NCBI GenBank assembly: GCA_031277915.1
Contig: JAITLL010000018.1
Span: forward strand, 115,728 to 179,727
DNA: 64,000 nucleotides
Direction: 5' to 3'
Source: Acinetobacter sp.
GTDB lineage: Bacteria > Pseudomonadota > Gammaproteobacteria > Pseudomonadales > Moraxellaceae
In this document: positions 54,174 to 63,874 of the stretch, one piece after another
Layout of the letters: each line of letters begins with the position of its first letter
Position numbering within the stretch: position 1 is the stretch's first letter
The notes under the pieces: model-generated
The model's input: only the letters and a program-made list of their open reading frames with translations
Database searches by the model: none
What the model was told of the DNA's origin: nothing
Translations under genes and position numbers: made by a program

Positions 54174-55829
54174 TTATCCTCGCTCAGGTTTGACCATCCA
54201 TTCACGGCCCTTGAGCATGCCTTGCCAGTAAATCGGCGGTAAAATCTGCTCTTTAAGCAGCCAAGCCAAACGAGATGGTTTTTGCCCATCAATTACCCAT
54301 TTTGGAAAACTTGGAAGTAATTTACCGCCGTAACCAAACTCAGCCAGAACGATTTTTCCACGTTCTACCGTGAGTGGGCATGAGCCATATCCATTGTATT
54401 CACAGAAGTTCTGCTCACCTTTGAACTGGGCTATAACATTCACAGCAACGATTGGAGCTTGTGCCCTTGCCGCAGCAGCAGTTTTAGCATTAGGCGCATT
54501 CATTACATCACCTAAAGCAAAAACATTGGCATGTTCTGTGTGCTGTAAGGTTTGAGGATTCACACTCACCCAGCCTGCGTCATCAGTAAGTGTACTGGCA
54601 CGAATAAAGTCTGGTGCTTGTTGGGGTGGAACAACATGCAACATATCAAAATCTGTTTCGACCAATGCTGCATTTTCATCATTCACCACCTTAAACCATG
54701 CTTTTTTTGCAGGTCCATCTACTTTGACAAGTTGATGGTTAAAGTGCAGTTCAGAACCATATTTTTCGACATATTGCATGAGTGCGGGTACATACTCCTT
54801 CACACCAAACAAAACAGCACCAGTGTTATAAAAATGGATAGAGATATCTTTGAGTTTGCCTTGCTTTAACCAGTAGTCGGCTGAAAGGTACATTGCTTTT
54901 TGAGGAGCACCCGCACATTTAATCGGCATAGGCGGTTGGGTAAAAATTGCCGTTCCACCGTTTAGTTGTTGCACCAATTCCCATGTATACGGCGCTAAAT
55001 CATAACGATAGTTAGACGTCACACCATTTTTACCTAAGGTTTCGACTAGACCTTCAATTCCATGCCAATTCAGTTTTAAACCAGGACAGACGACCAATGC
55101 TTTATATTGGATGGGTTGGCATCCTTCCAAAATTACTTGATTATGTTCAGGGTCGAATCCGGCAACTGCTGCTTTCATCCATTTCACTTTTGCAGGAATC
55201 ACAGTTGCCATAGGGCGTGCTGTTACTTGTGGTTTAAAAATACCACCACCAACCATGGTCCAACCCGGTTGATAATAATGCGTGTCTGCCGGATCAATAA
55301 TGACAATATCAAGGTTAGGTTCACGGCATAAAAGACTAGACGCAACAGAAATTCCAGCTGCTCCAGCACCAACAATCACAACGCTATAACAAGGAATTGT
55401 GGCTGATTCATGATCTCGTTTTAAAATACGTGGAACTAGGCCTTTTAAGTTAAAACCAAGTTTATTACCCGATTCAACTAACAGTGCTGCATCTTTTGGA
55501 GCAACTTCGGCCAAAGCCCATAAACTGATTGCACGCATACCAGAACGGCAATACGCTAAAACAGGTTTCTGGGCATTCTGATAAAGCTGCTTAAACTCGG
55601 CAACTTGTTGGTCAGTAATTTTGCCGCTGGTCACAGGCTGATAAATCACTTTTAAGCCATATTGCTGAGCAGCTTCTTCAATTTCAATTACATTGGGTTG
55701 ATCTGCACCTTCCCCATCTGGACGGTTACATATCAGAGTTTTTATTCCCTGATCTGCAATTTTTGCAATATCGTCGGCATTAATCTGGCCAGCAACATAA
55801 AAATCTTGATTAATTCGTTTAAGTTCCAT
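54174..55829 (-). CDS. Fusion of a PTP-like domain (TIGR01244) and sulfide:quinone oxidoreductase
   Basis: The 551-residue fusion has residues 1 to about 110 as a PTP/DSP-like sulfurtransferase-type domain with the CRSGMR loop. Residues 140-550 are a flavin disulfide reductase of the SQR kind: VVIVGAGAAGISVASSLL (FAD), a KCAGAPQKAM block with the conserved Cys, and GDVMNAPNAKTAAAARAQAP (FAD binding). SQR oxidises sulfide at the membrane and passes electrons to quinone, forming persulfide. The fused domain may handle the bound persulfide, or dephosphorylate another substrate. It follows the ETHE1-like gene by nine bases with AAGGTGG before its ATG. Confidence 0.85.
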   Translation of the reverse strand: MELKRINQDFYVAGQINADDIAKIADQGIKTLICNRPDGEGADQPNVIEIEEAAQQYGLKVIYQPVTSGKITDQQVAEFKQLYQNAQKPVLAYCRSGMRAISLWALAEVAPKDAALLVESGNKLGFNLKGLVPRILKRDHESATIPCYSVVIVGAGAAGISVASSLLCREPNLDIVIIDPADTHYYQPGWTMVGGGIFKPQVTARPMATVIPAKVKWMKAAVAGFDPEHNQVILEGCQPIQYKALVVCPGLKLNWHGIEGLVETLGKNGVTSNYRYDLAPYTWELVQQLNGGTAIFTQPPMPIKCAGAPQKAMYLSADYWLKQGKLKDISIHFYNTGAVLFGVKEYVPALMQYVEKYGSELHFNHQLVKVDGPAKKAWFKVVNDENAALVETDFDMLHVVPPQQAPDFIRASTLTDDAGWVSVNPQTLQHTEHANVFALGDVMNAPNAKTAAAARAQAPIVAVNVIAQFKGEQNFCEYNGYGSCPLTVERGKIVLAEFGYGGKLLPSFPKWVIDGQKPSRLAWLLKEQILPPIYWQGMLKGREWMVKPERG

Positions 55830-55838
55830 ATTGCCACC

Positions 55839-56534
55839 TTATAATTGTGAAATTGAGCCACAGGCCTGATTGGCAGGTAGTGCTTTATCGATTTGTTTTG
55901 GATATGGCAGATTTAAGTTATTCATTAATTTAACAAAATCTTCACGCGAGCGATTTTGACCTAAGCGTGAGTTATTTAAACGTTCATAACCAATTGTTGA
56001 AGACAAACGACCTTTGTAATCATGTCCCGGATACACAAGAGTGTCGTCAGGCAAGCTAAAAAGTTGTTTATGAATACTGTCAAAAAGTGTGCCTGCATTA
56101 CCTTGCTGGAAGTCAGTTCGACCACAGCCATCAATTAATAATGCATCACCAGTGAAAACCATTTTTCCTACCAAATAACTCGTACAAGCATTGGTATGGC
56201 CTGGGGTATAGCGTGCTTCAATACTATGGTTGCCCAGTTTAAGCGTGCAACCATCTGTAATTAAAATATCTCCGCAATTTACATCAGAGTTTCGGTGTAA
56301 AACCGATTTGCAATGAAAACGTTCACGAAGTAAGTTTGCAGCAGTAATATGATCTGCATGAACATGTGTATCTAAGGTATAGATGAGCGTAAATTGATGC
56401 TGCTCTAATTCTTTTGCATAAATCTCAATATCTGATGCAACAGGATCAATTAAAACAGCCTCTCGTGTTTCTTCACATCCAAGCATATATGTATAAGTCG
56501 AACTTTCTTGTTCAAAAAACTGCTTAAAGAACAT
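55839..56534 (-). CDS. ETHE1-like persulfide dioxygenase (MBL fold)
   Basis: The 231-residue protein has the metallo-beta-lactamase fold with THVHADHITAANLLRE, ARYTPGHTNACTSYLVG, and VYPGHDYKGRLSSTIGYE, together matching ETHE1/Blh iron enzymes. They oxidise glutathione persulfide to sulfite. It is the first gene of the sulfide operon, just behind a sigma-54 promoter. Blh-type hydrolases are a close alternative. Confidence 0.85.
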   Translation of the reverse strand: MFFKQFFEQESSTYTYMLGCEETREAVLIDPVASDIEIYAKELEQHQFTLIYTLDTHVHADHITAANLLRERFHCKSVLHRNSDVNCGDILITDGCTLKLGNHSIEARYTPGHTNACTSYLVGKMVFTGDALLIDGCGRTDFQQGNAGTLFDSIHKQLFSLPDDTLVYPGHDYKGRLSSTIGYERLNNSRLGQNRSREDFVKLMNNLNLPYPKQIDKALPANQACGSISQL

Positions 56535-56571
56535 GATTTATACCCTAATAATTTATTTCTTTCCTATATTT

Positions 56572-56587
56572 TGCAAATAAGATGCCA
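56572..56587 (-). promoter_or_regulatory. Sigma-54 (-24/-12) promoter of the sulfide-oxidation operon
   Basis: On the minus strand TGGCAT (56582-56587), five bases, TTGCA (56572-56576) fits TGGCAY-N5-TTGCW. It lies about 38 nt upstream of the ETHE1-like ATG. The divergent gene encodes a sigma-54 activator, which supports the call. Confidence 0.85.
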
Positions 56588-56658
56588 ATTATTTAAAATT
56601 AAATAATAAATATAAAAATCAAATACTTAATAAAAAAATAAAATTATATTAGGAATAT

Positions 56659-56720
56659 AAACATCAGCTTGATGTTCCTTTGAAACTCGAGTATGTTTCA
56701 ATGAAACGATAGTGAAACAC
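56659..56720. promoter_or_regulatory. Candidate activator-binding palindromes (UAS)
   Basis: AACATCA-GCT-TGATGTT and GTTTCA-A-TGAAAC (56695-56707) are perfect palindromes. TGAAAC half-sites also occur at 56681-56686 and 56713-56718. They lie about 80-140 bp upstream of the -24/-12 element, the usual enhancer distance for this class of activator. Confidence 0.65.
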
Positions 56721-56725
56721 ATGAA

Positions 56726-57994
56726 ATGGCAAAGTTAAATTTTGAGTCAGAACAGGATTTTTATATTTTATTTGAGCAGCTTAAAGCTCTATTTCCAAGT
56801 GCGAGTCTGTTTTTAGCAGACACATCGACTCACGCAATTCACTATAAATTTAACACAGACGATATTTCTGTTGAGAGTATGGCAGCGCTTACTCAGGATC
56901 ATCACAATCAATATCTTGAAATCAATACTCCTAAAATGAGAAAGCGATTTATCTATCAAGAACATGATATTTACATCGCAGAGCATCGCATTATCGGGAA
57001 ATTGCATATTCTACAGCCCGTTAGTATAGAGAATGACCTTGCTGAAACAGAGTTAACAGACCAATTGCAAGACTTGGCTAAAGTTTTCAATAGTTGCTCA
57101 CCAGAAATGGCTCGTATGTTTTCAATTATTCAGAGAGTAGCAATTACTGAGTTTCCAGTGCTCGTCCGCGGCGAATCTGGTAGTGGGAAAGAACTTGTAG
57201 CACAAGCAATTCATGATTATAGCCAACGTAAAAATAAGATTTTTGTAGCGATTAACTGTGCTGCTTTAAATTCTAATATTTTGGAAAGTGAACTCTTTGG
57301 GCATGTTAAAGGTGCTTTTACAGGAGCAATTCGTGACCATAAAGGCGTGTTTGAGCGTGCCGCAAGCGGAACACTATTTCTGGATGAAATTGCAGAGATT
57401 CCTTTAGAGCTTCAAGCTAAATTATTACGGGTTTTAGAAACAGGTGAATTTACTCCAGTCGGTGGTGAAAAACCGATTCAGGCCAATGTCCGAATTATTA
57501 CAGCAACACATAAAGCTTTACGCGAAGAAGCTAAGGCTGGGCGTTTCCGTCACGATCTACTCTATCGTTTACGCGTAATTCCAATTTTTATACCACCACT
57601 TAGAGAGCGGAAAGTCGATATTCCTCTCATTGTCGATCAAATTTTAAAACAAAGCTCAACCCAACTCGACACGATGCCTCGACACGTCAATCAAAAAGCT
57701 ATGCAGATTTTGCTTAACTATGACTGGCCGGGAAATGTTCGTGAGCTTAAAAATACATTGCTTTATGCTTTAACCATGGCCAATGGTAAGGTTGAAATTG
57801 AAGTTGAAGACTTACCGAATGAGCTCTTAAATGCTGAGGATTACGTTAAATTACCCGACACAAATACGGAACTTAATCCGGAAAATGTACAAGCAGCTTT
57901 AGAAAAATATAATCACAATTTGAATATGGTCGCCAATATTTTTGGAATTAGTCGCACGACTCTTTGGCGATATAGACAAAAACATAAGCTTTAG
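56726..57994 (+). CDS. Sigma-54-dependent activator (FisR-like) for sulfide oxidation
   Basis: The 422-residue protein has a short N-terminal sensing region (about 1-105) without a recognisable receiver domain. The AAA+ domain has GESGSGKE Walker A, the sigma-54 contact [15 protein letters not shown], Walker [11 protein letters not shown], and a late [11 protein letters not shown] Fis helix-turn-helix ends the protein ([20 protein letters not shown]). It is divergent from the sulfide genes. FisR in Cupriavidus senses sulfane sulfur through cysteines of its N-terminal domain (from memory); here Cys residues are few, near 125 and 175, so the sensing may differ. Confidence 0.85.
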   Translation: MAKLNFESEQDFYILFEQLKALFPSASLFLADTSTHAIHYKFNTDDISVESMAALTQDHHNQYLEINTPKMRKRFIYQEHDIYIAEHRIIGKLHILQPVSIENDLAETELTDQLQDLAKVFNSCSPEMARMFSIIQRVAITEFPVLVRGESGSGKELVAQAIHDYSQRKNKIFVAINCAALNSNILESELFGHVKGAFTGAIRDHKGVFERAASGTLFLDEIAEIPLELQAKLLRVLETGEFTPVGGEKPIQANVRIITATHKALREEAKAGRFRHDLLYRLRVIPIFIPPLRERKVDIPLIVDQILKQSSTQLDTMPRHVNQKAMQILLNYDWPGNVRELKNTLLYALTMANGKVEIEVEDLPNELLNAEDYVKLPDTNTELNPENVQAALEKYNHNLNMVANIFGISRTTLWRYRQKHKL

Positions 57995-58063
57995 GCAGGT
58001 ATTTAGTTCATCTCAGGCGTATCATATTGCACTTGGTTGTGTCTGTTAATTCAAAGGCTTCGT

Positions 58064-58975
58064 ATGATTGTTCGTGATAAAAGTAATGTGTTTAAACTGT
58101 TATTTGCATGGAAAGGAACAATTTTACCCAAGGTTTTACCTGCACTGAGTTTTGTTGTCCTTATTTCAGCATGTGTAGTCTGGCTCTCTTATTATCATTG
58201 GATTCAAATTCCTACTGTACCCGCAATTGGTTTTACGATCTTCGGTGTGATTCTTTCGATTTGTACAGGTTTTAGAAATAACGCGTGTTATGACCGTTGG
58301 TGGGAAGGCCGCAAACTTTGGGGTGCTTTAATTGCCAATGCCAGACATATCGTCAGAGATAGCCATGTTTTATCTAATGAACAACGTGAACATTTAATTC
58401 ATCAGGTATTAATTTTTAGTAATTTATTGCGTGATCGTTTACGTCAACAAACAGTTGAACCAACCAAATTTCTTGAGCATGCCTATTTAAATAACTCTTC
58501 ACTTAATTATTTAAATGAGCATATTAATGCGCCTCAGTTTGTACTCGAAAATATTCAAAAAGATTTAGTTAAAGTACTAAAAGATGGTGAAATTAGTGAC
58601 ATTATCTATAGCACACTTAATCGCCACATTGTTGAATTAGGAAACATTCAGGCAGGTTGTGACCGCATTGCTGGTACGCCTTTGCCCTACTCTTATTCAG
58701 TACTTTTGCATCGTGCTGTTTACTGTTTCTGTTTCATATTACCGTTTAGCCTTGAAGCAGCTTTAGGCATCTGGACACCACTTATTGTCGGCTTAATCGC
58801 TTATATGTTTTTAGGTTTAGATGCCTTAAGTGCTCAAATTGAAGAACCTTTTGGGTTGCAAGAAAATGATTTACCGCTCGATTCTATTGTGCGTTTAATT
58901 GAACGAGAGTCTCTAAGCTCTTTAGGACAGCCATTACCCCCTATTATTGAAGCCCAAAATAACAATTTACTTTAA
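58064..58975 (+). CDS. Bestrophin-family (UPF0187) channel protein
   Basis: The start at 58064 (AAGG about 7 nt upstream) gives 303 residues. RNNACYDRWWEGRKLWGALI is the family signature, with hydrophobic helices near residues 22-70 and 215-250. AGTPLPYSYSVLLHRAVYCF and the acidic IEEPFG near the end are also standard. Bacterial bestrophins form pentameric cation channels. It stands alone before a bidirectional terminator. Confidence 0.88.
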   Translation: MIVRDKSNVFKLLFAWKGTILPKVLPALSFVVLISACVVWLSYYHWIQIPTVPAIGFTIFGVILSICTGFRNNACYDRWWEGRKLWGALIANARHIVRDSHVLSNEQREHLIHQVLIFSNLLRDRLRQQTVEPTKFLEHAYLNNSSLNYLNEHINAPQFVLENIQKDLVKVLKDGEISDIIYSTLNRHIVELGNIQAGCDRIAGTPLPYSYSVLLHRAVYCFCFILPFSLEAALGIWTPLIVGLIAYMFLGLDALSAQIEEPFGLQENDLPLDSIVRLIERESLSSLGQPLPPIIEAQNNNLL

Positions 58976-59006
58976 TAAAAAAAGAGCGAATCATCGCTCT
59001 TTTTTA
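58976..59006. terminator. Bidirectional terminator between bestrophin and butanediol dehydrogenase genes
   Basis: AAAGAGCGA (58981-58989) pairs with TCGCTCTTT (58994-59002), with A and T runs. It ends both converging transcripts. Confidence 0.92.
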
Positions 59007-59023
59007 TAGGCTTAACTGTCTAT

Positions 59024-60082
59024 TTATGGATGTACAATAATCTTAACGGCTGATTCATTGTTATGAATTAAGGTTTCAAAACCTTGTGAAATCAAATCAT
59101 CAAGTTGAATACGCTGGGTAATAAAAGGTTCCAGATTTATTTTACCTTCTTCGACCAGTTTAATGGTTTCTTGATGATCGTTTACATAGGCAATGGTGCC
59201 TCGTACATCAAGCTCTTTCATTACCACGCTGTGCACATTAATTGATGCTGGGTGGCTCCAAATCGAAACAATAACTATAACGCCTGTTGGTTTCACTGCC
59301 GCAACCAAGGTATCTAATACTTTATTAACGCTACTACATTCAAACGCGACATCGACACCATCGCCATTGGTAATTTTCATGACCTCAGAAACGACATCAA
59401 CTTCTGACGGGTCTAAAATATAATCTGCGACTCCCGACTCTTTGGCTTTTTCTTTACGTTTTGCACTTAGCTCAGTAATGATGACTGTAAGCCCTTTCGC
59501 TTTTAAAATTGCTGAAAGCAATAACCCGATTGGTCCTGCACCGCCAACCAGAGCAATATCACCTGCTTTAGTGCCACTACGTACAAAAGCATGATGACCA
59601 ACCGATAACGGTTCAATTAAGGCTGCCTGATCTAATGGAATTTTATTGGAAATTGGATGCACCCAACGGCGTTTAACCGCAATTTTTTCCGATAAACCAC
59701 CACCACGACCACCTAAACCAATAAAGTTCATATTTTTGGAAAGATGATAATTATCGCCCGGTCCAGTCGGTACATCATCCGCCACAATATATGGCTCTAC
59801 GACCACATGTTGACCAATTTCAATATCATCAACACCTTCACCTACGGCATAAACCACACCTGAAAATTCATGGCCCATGGTAATTGGCGCAGATTCACCT
59901 GAAATAGGATGCGGATGTCCACATGGTGGAATAAAAATTGGCCCTTCCATAAATTCATGCAAATCTGTACCACAGATTCCACACCAAGCTACCTTTATAC
60001 CTACAGTGCCGGGAGTGACTTCTGGTTCAGGGATATCTTCAATACGAATATCGCCTCTGTCATAAAAACGTGCTGCTTTCAT
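59024..60082 (-). CDS. 2,3-butanediol dehydrogenase (zinc-type)
   Basis: The start at 60082 (GGGAGA about 6 nt upstream) gives 352 residues. CGICGTDLHEF and GHEFSGVVYAVGEGV supply catalytic zinc ligands, and LVGGAGPIGLLLSAILKA is the NAD-binding loop. It is typical of (R,R)-butanediol dehydrogenases, which convert butanediol to acetoin. It is the last gene of the aco operon, after an SDR, so both stereoisomers of butanediol may be handled. The upstream spacer is 29 bp. Confidence 0.88.
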   Translation of the reverse strand: MKAARFYDRGDIRIEDIPEPEVTPGTVGIKVAWCGICGTDLHEFMEGPIFIPPCGHPHPISGESAPITMGHEFSGVVYAVGEGVDDIEIGQHVVVEPYIVADDVPTGPGDNYHLSKNMNFIGLGGRGGGLSEKIAVKRRWVHPISNKIPLDQAALIEPLSVGHHAFVRSGTKAGDIALVGGAGPIGLLLSAILKAKGLTVIITELSAKRKEKAKESGVADYILDPSEVDVVSEVMKITNGDGVDVAFECSSVNKVLDTLVAAVKPTGVIVIVSIWSHPASINVHSVVMKELDVRGTIAYVNDHQETIKLVEEGKINLEPFITQRIQLDDLISQGFETLIHNNESAVKIIVHP

Positions 60083-60111
60083 TATTATCTCCCTCAATTC
60101 AGGATGTTGTT

Positions 60112-60897
60112 TTAGCGATAGACTATTCCACCGTCTGTTAAAATGGATTGACCTGTAATATAGTCCGAATCTTCACTTGCCAGAAAAGCAACTAATGCGG
60201 CTACATCGTCTGGTGTTTGTGCTCTACCTAAAGCAATGCCTTCCACATACTTTTTATAAGTTTCACCAATTGCAGCACCCGTAATTTCAGCAAAACGTTT
60301 ATCGATTTCAACCCACATGTCTGTTCCGACAATTCCGGGACAATATCCGTTTACCGTAATACCATGACTGGCATATTCTTTTGCCGCAGCTTGAGTGAGT
60401 GCACGTACTGCAAATTTGGTTGCCGAGTAAATACCGAGTAAAGCAAACCCATCATGGCCTGCAATTGAGCAAGCATTAATGATTTTACCTTTATGTTGGC
60501 GTTGTTTAAATTTTGCAGCAGCAGCCTGTATTCCCCACAGCACGCCACCAATATTAATATCAACAATTTTTTGAAATTCATCCGGTGTGATATCAGCAAT
60601 CGCTTGAACTTGTGCAATTCCAGCATTATTAATCATGACATCAAACCCGCCAAGTGTCTGCTCAGCATGATTTATAGCAGCATACACTTGCTCGCGGTCA
60701 CTTACGTCGGCAATAAATGTGCTCGCATTTACACCTAAAGCCTGAATTTCCCGCTGCACATCGTTCAATCGATCTTGTTTCATATCGACTAGTGCAATAT
60801 GTGCTCCTTCTTGCGCCAAGCGCAGGGCAATCCCACGGCCAATGCCTTGAGCTGCCCCAGTCACTAAAATGACTTTATTTTTTAATCCCTTAACCAT
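60112..60897 (-). CDS. Acetoin/diacetyl reductase-type SDR
   Basis: The start at 60897 (AGGAG 6 nt upstream) gives 261 residues. [43 protein letters not shown] (catalytic Ser, Tyr, Lys) and a [12 protein letters not shown] block are the markers of the meso-butanediol dehydrogenase/acetoin reductase group (BudC). It interconverts acetoin and butanediol or diacetyl with NAD(H). It is part of the aco operon, 26 bp beyond the lpd stop codon. Confidence 0.88.
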   Translation of the reverse strand: MVKGLKNKVILVTGAAQGIGRGIALRLAQEGAHIALVDMKQDRLNDVQREIQALGVNASTFIADVSDREQVYAAINHAEQTLGGFDVMINNAGIAQVQAIADITPDEFQKIVDINIGGVLWGIQAAAAKFKQRQHKGKIINACSIAGHDGFALLGIYSATKFAVRALTQAAAKEYASHGITVNGYCPGIVGTDMWVEIDKRFAEITGAAIGETYKKYVEGIALGRAQTPDDVAALVAFLASEDSDYITGQSILTDGGIVYR

Positions 60898-60923
60898 GTT
60901 CAACTCCTGTAAATGTAGAATTT

Positions 60924-62327
60924 CTACATATGAATCGCTCGTTGCATTGAGTCCAAAATGGATTCATGCATGGCTTCTGATAATGTTGGATGCGGGAAAA
61001 TCACTTGAGCTAAACTTTCATCAGTTGCTTCTAGATATTTGGCAATCGCAAAGCCTTGGATGTGTTCGGTCACTTCATGACCGACCATATGTGCACCAAG
61101 TAATTCACCCGTTTCTGCATGTATCACCGTTTTAACGAAACCAGATGCATCGCCAATTGCCAAAGCTTTGCCATTTGCAGTTAAAGAAAACTTACCAATT
61201 CGTATAGGTAAGTTCTGTGCTTTTGCTGCACTTTCCGTTAAACCAATACTCGCCACTTGTGGATGCGTAAAAATACAACCTAGTATCTGGCTACGGTCGA
61301 GTGCATGTACGTTTACCACGCCAGCAATTTTCTCGACACATATCATGGCTTCATGACTTGCTTTATGGGCAAGACACGGTGCACCAGCAACGTCGCCAAT
61401 GGCATACAACCCTGCTACGTTGGTTTTACAATAGTCATCAATTGCCACAAAACCTTGTGGATTCAGTTCTACACCTAAACGTTCTAGCCCTAGCCCCGTA
61501 GTATTAGGCTGTACACCAATTGCCGAAAGCACACGGTCAAAAACAAGCGTTTGAACATCATTTGCCGTTTCAATCACACAGTGAGCTTGCTCATTTTCAA
61601 TTTGAATACTTTGAACGACAGCATCGGTTAAGACTTTCATTCCTTTTTGTTCAAATTGCTTTCTGACAAATTGAGCAACTTCTGCATCTTCGGTTGGTAA
61701 AATTTGTTTAGCTAAATCAATAAGCGTGACCTGACACCCCAAGTCTTGATAAAGGCTGGCAAACTCACTACCAATTGCACCTGAGCCTACAACCAGTAAA
61801 CTTTTTGGTAACTGCTCTGGAACAAGCGCTTCTTTATAGCTCCAGACGTACGTTCCATCGACAGGAAGCTGAGGAACATGTCGAGCTTTAGCTCCAGTTG
61901 CTAAAATGATGTGGGGCGCACTCAAAGCCTGACTGTTACCTTGAGCATCAGTCACTTCAAGTTTTTCCTTAGCCGTCAGCTGAGCACGGCCATTAAACAC
62001 AGTTACCTGATTCTTCTTCAGCAAGTAATCGATGCCTTGTACTAATTGAGCTGACACTTGTCGGCTATGCTGTACAAGCTTTTGAATATCAAAATCGAGT
62101 TGGGATACCTGAAAACCAAACTGTCCGGCATGTTTAAACTGGGTTGCAAGCTCTGCGCCTGCAAGCAAAGCTTTAGTTGGAATACAGCCCCAATTTAGGC
62201 AAATTCCACCTAAATGTTGCTCTTCTACAATTGCGGTTTTTAACCCGAGCTGGGCTGCACGAATTGCAGCCACATACCCACCCGGTCCCGCGCCAATCAC
62301 AATTAAATCAAATTGAGCTTCTGACAT
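60924..62327 (-). CDS. lpd: Dihydrolipoyl dehydrogenase (E3) of the acetoin complex
   Basis: The 467-residue protein has [20 protein letters not shown] (FAD), the redox disulfide [28 protein letters not shown] (NAD) and [20 protein letters not shown]. The C-terminal [10 protein letters not shown] contains the active-site His and Glu. It reoxidises lipoamide of the acetoin dehydrogenase E2. It follows acoC by ten bases with AGGAG before its ATG, so an operon-specific copy is clear. Confidence 0.92.
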   Translation of the reverse strand: MSEAQFDLIVIGAGPGGYVAAIRAAQLGLKTAIVEEQHLGGICLNWGCIPTKALLAGAELATQFKHAGQFGFQVSQLDFDIQKLVQHSRQVSAQLVQGIDYLLKKNQVTVFNGRAQLTAKEKLEVTDAQGNSQALSAPHIILATGAKARHVPQLPVDGTYVWSYKEALVPEQLPKSLLVVGSGAIGSEFASLYQDLGCQVTLIDLAKQILPTEDAEVAQFVRKQFEQKGMKVLTDAVVQSIQIENEQAHCVIETANDVQTLVFDRVLSAIGVQPNTTGLGLERLGVELNPQGFVAIDDYCKTNVAGLYAIGDVAGAPCLAHKASHEAMICVEKIAGVVNVHALDRSQILGCIFTHPQVASIGLTESAAKAQNLPIRIGKFSLTANGKALAIGDASGFVKTVIHAETGELLGAHMVGHEVTEHIQGFAIAKYLEATDESLAQVIFPHPTLSEAMHESILDSMQRAIHM

Positions 62328-62337
62328 GCGGGGTCTC

Positions 62338-63873
62338 CTACACCAAAATTAAAGCTGGGTTTTCAACAAACTGCTTAAAGCTGGCCAAGAATTTCGCCCC
62401 AACTGCACCGTCAATGACTCGGTGATCGCAAGACAACGTCGCTGTGACAATCTCACGAACTACTACATTGCCATTTTCAACAACAGCACGTGATTCAGAA
62501 GCACCTAATGCCATAATTGCACCTTGCGGTGGATTAATAATGGCATCGAACTGTTTAATACCTAACATTCCTAAATTTGAAATGCTAAAACTGCCTCCCT
62601 GAAACTCGTCAGGTTGTAACTTGCCAGTCTTGGCACGGGTTGCCAAATCACGCATGTCATCAGAAATCTGCGCTAACGATTTTTGATTTGCGGCTTTTAC
62701 AATGGGTGTAATTAAACCATTTGGAATCGCTACAGCCACCGAAATATCCGCTTGAGAGAACTGTAAAATTGATTGAGTCGCCTCATCAAATTGAACGTTT
62801 ACCTCAGGTACTTTAATCAATGCCGCGGCAGCTGCTTTAATTAGCATGTCATTAATTGAAAGTTTGACTTGTGGAACAGTCTCATTAATCTGTTTACGTA
62901 AATTTTGCAAAGCCTCTACGTTTAGATCGACCACTAAGCGGAAATGCGGTGCATTACGTTTTGCAGCCTGTAACCGTGAAGCAATCGCTTTACGCATACT
63001 ATTCATTGCGACAGTAGTGATTGTCGATTGTGGTTGAGCAGCACATTGTGCAGATTGTTCATTTACCGATGCAGGGTTATTACGGTAGTAAACCGCCTCA
63101 ACATCTTCTTTACAGACCCGACCACGAGTACCTGAGACACGGCAATCATTTAGATTAATGCCCCATTGTTTTGCTAAACGGCGTGCCACAGGTGTCGCTG
63201 AAACTCGACTATCGTCAGCAGTAGATTTAACCACTTTAGCTTGAGTTTGTTGCTTAATATCTGGCCATTGACCTCCAGCAGCTTGCACAGCTTTCTGGAT
63301 GTCTTGAACACTAATGCGTCCTTCACGCCCCGTACCTGTGACTTTTGCCAAGTTTACATTGTGCTTTTCTGCAAGCTTTAACGCATGCGGTGTTGCAAAC
63401 AATTCATCAGATGTTTGATAGCCTTGTAATGACTCCGGTACAGCATAGTCACCCTTAGCGACCTTTACAGGATTTGAAGCGCTAGCTGCTGGAGTCTGTG
63501 GCTGTTCTGCTTTTTCAACAACAGGTGCAGATGTTGCCACTGCGCTTTGTTCCAAAGGTGCTTCAGGGGCCTTAGCCGCAGAACCGCCTAGTGAGGCAAT
63601 AAACTTTTCAACTTTTGCATCAGAAATTTCACTATCAGCACATACCGCAATAAGACCACCGACGGGTAAAGTATCCCCGTCTTTCGCCAAAATTTTACGG
63701 AGCGTTCCTGCAAAAGGCGCTTCTAATACATTGACGATTTTTGTGGTTTCAATTTCACAAATTTCATCGCCCTTATTAAAGCTATCGCCTTCTTTAATCA
63801 GCCATTGGGCAATCGTGCCTTCTTCCATGGATAATCCCCATTTCGGGATCTCCAGCGTTTTAATTTCGCTCAT
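62338..63873 (-). CDS. acoC: Acetoin dehydrogenase E2 (dihydrolipoamide acetyltransferase)
   Basis: The start at 63873 (GGAGG just upstream) gives 511 residues. A lipoyl domain comes first (IPKWGLSMEEGTIAQWL, lipoyl Lys in EICEIETTKIVN), followed by an Ala/Pro linker. Two peripheral-subunit-binding domains follow (ATPHALKLAEKHNVNLAKV and ATPVARRLAKQWGINL), then the catalytic domain ending in TLSCDHRVIDGAVGAKFL with the active-site His. Two E3/E1-binding domains in one E2 are less usual than one. It forms the core that passes acetyl groups from acetoin to CoA. Confidence 0.9.
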   Translation of the reverse strand: MSEIKTLEIPKWGLSMEEGTIAQWLIKEGDSFNKGDEICEIETTKIVNVLEAPFAGTLRKILAKDGDTLPVGGLIAVCADSEISDAKVEKFIASLGGSAAKAPEAPLEQSAVATSAPVVEKAEQPQTPAASASNPVKVAKGDYAVPESLQGYQTSDELFATPHALKLAEKHNVNLAKVTGTGREGRISVQDIQKAVQAAGGQWPDIKQQTQAKVVKSTADDSRVSATPVARRLAKQWGINLNDCRVSGTRGRVCKEDVEAVYYRNNPASVNEQSAQCAAQPQSTITTVAMNSMRKAIASRLQAAKRNAPHFRLVVDLNVEALQNLRKQINETVPQVKLSINDMLIKAAAAALIKVPEVNVQFDEATQSILQFSQADISVAVAIPNGLITPIVKAANQKSLAQISDDMRDLATRAKTGKLQPDEFQGGSFSISNLGMLGIKQFDAIINPPQGAIMALGASESRAVVENGNVVVREIVTATLSCDHRVIDGAVGAKFLASFKQFVENPALILV

Positions 63874-63874
63874 C

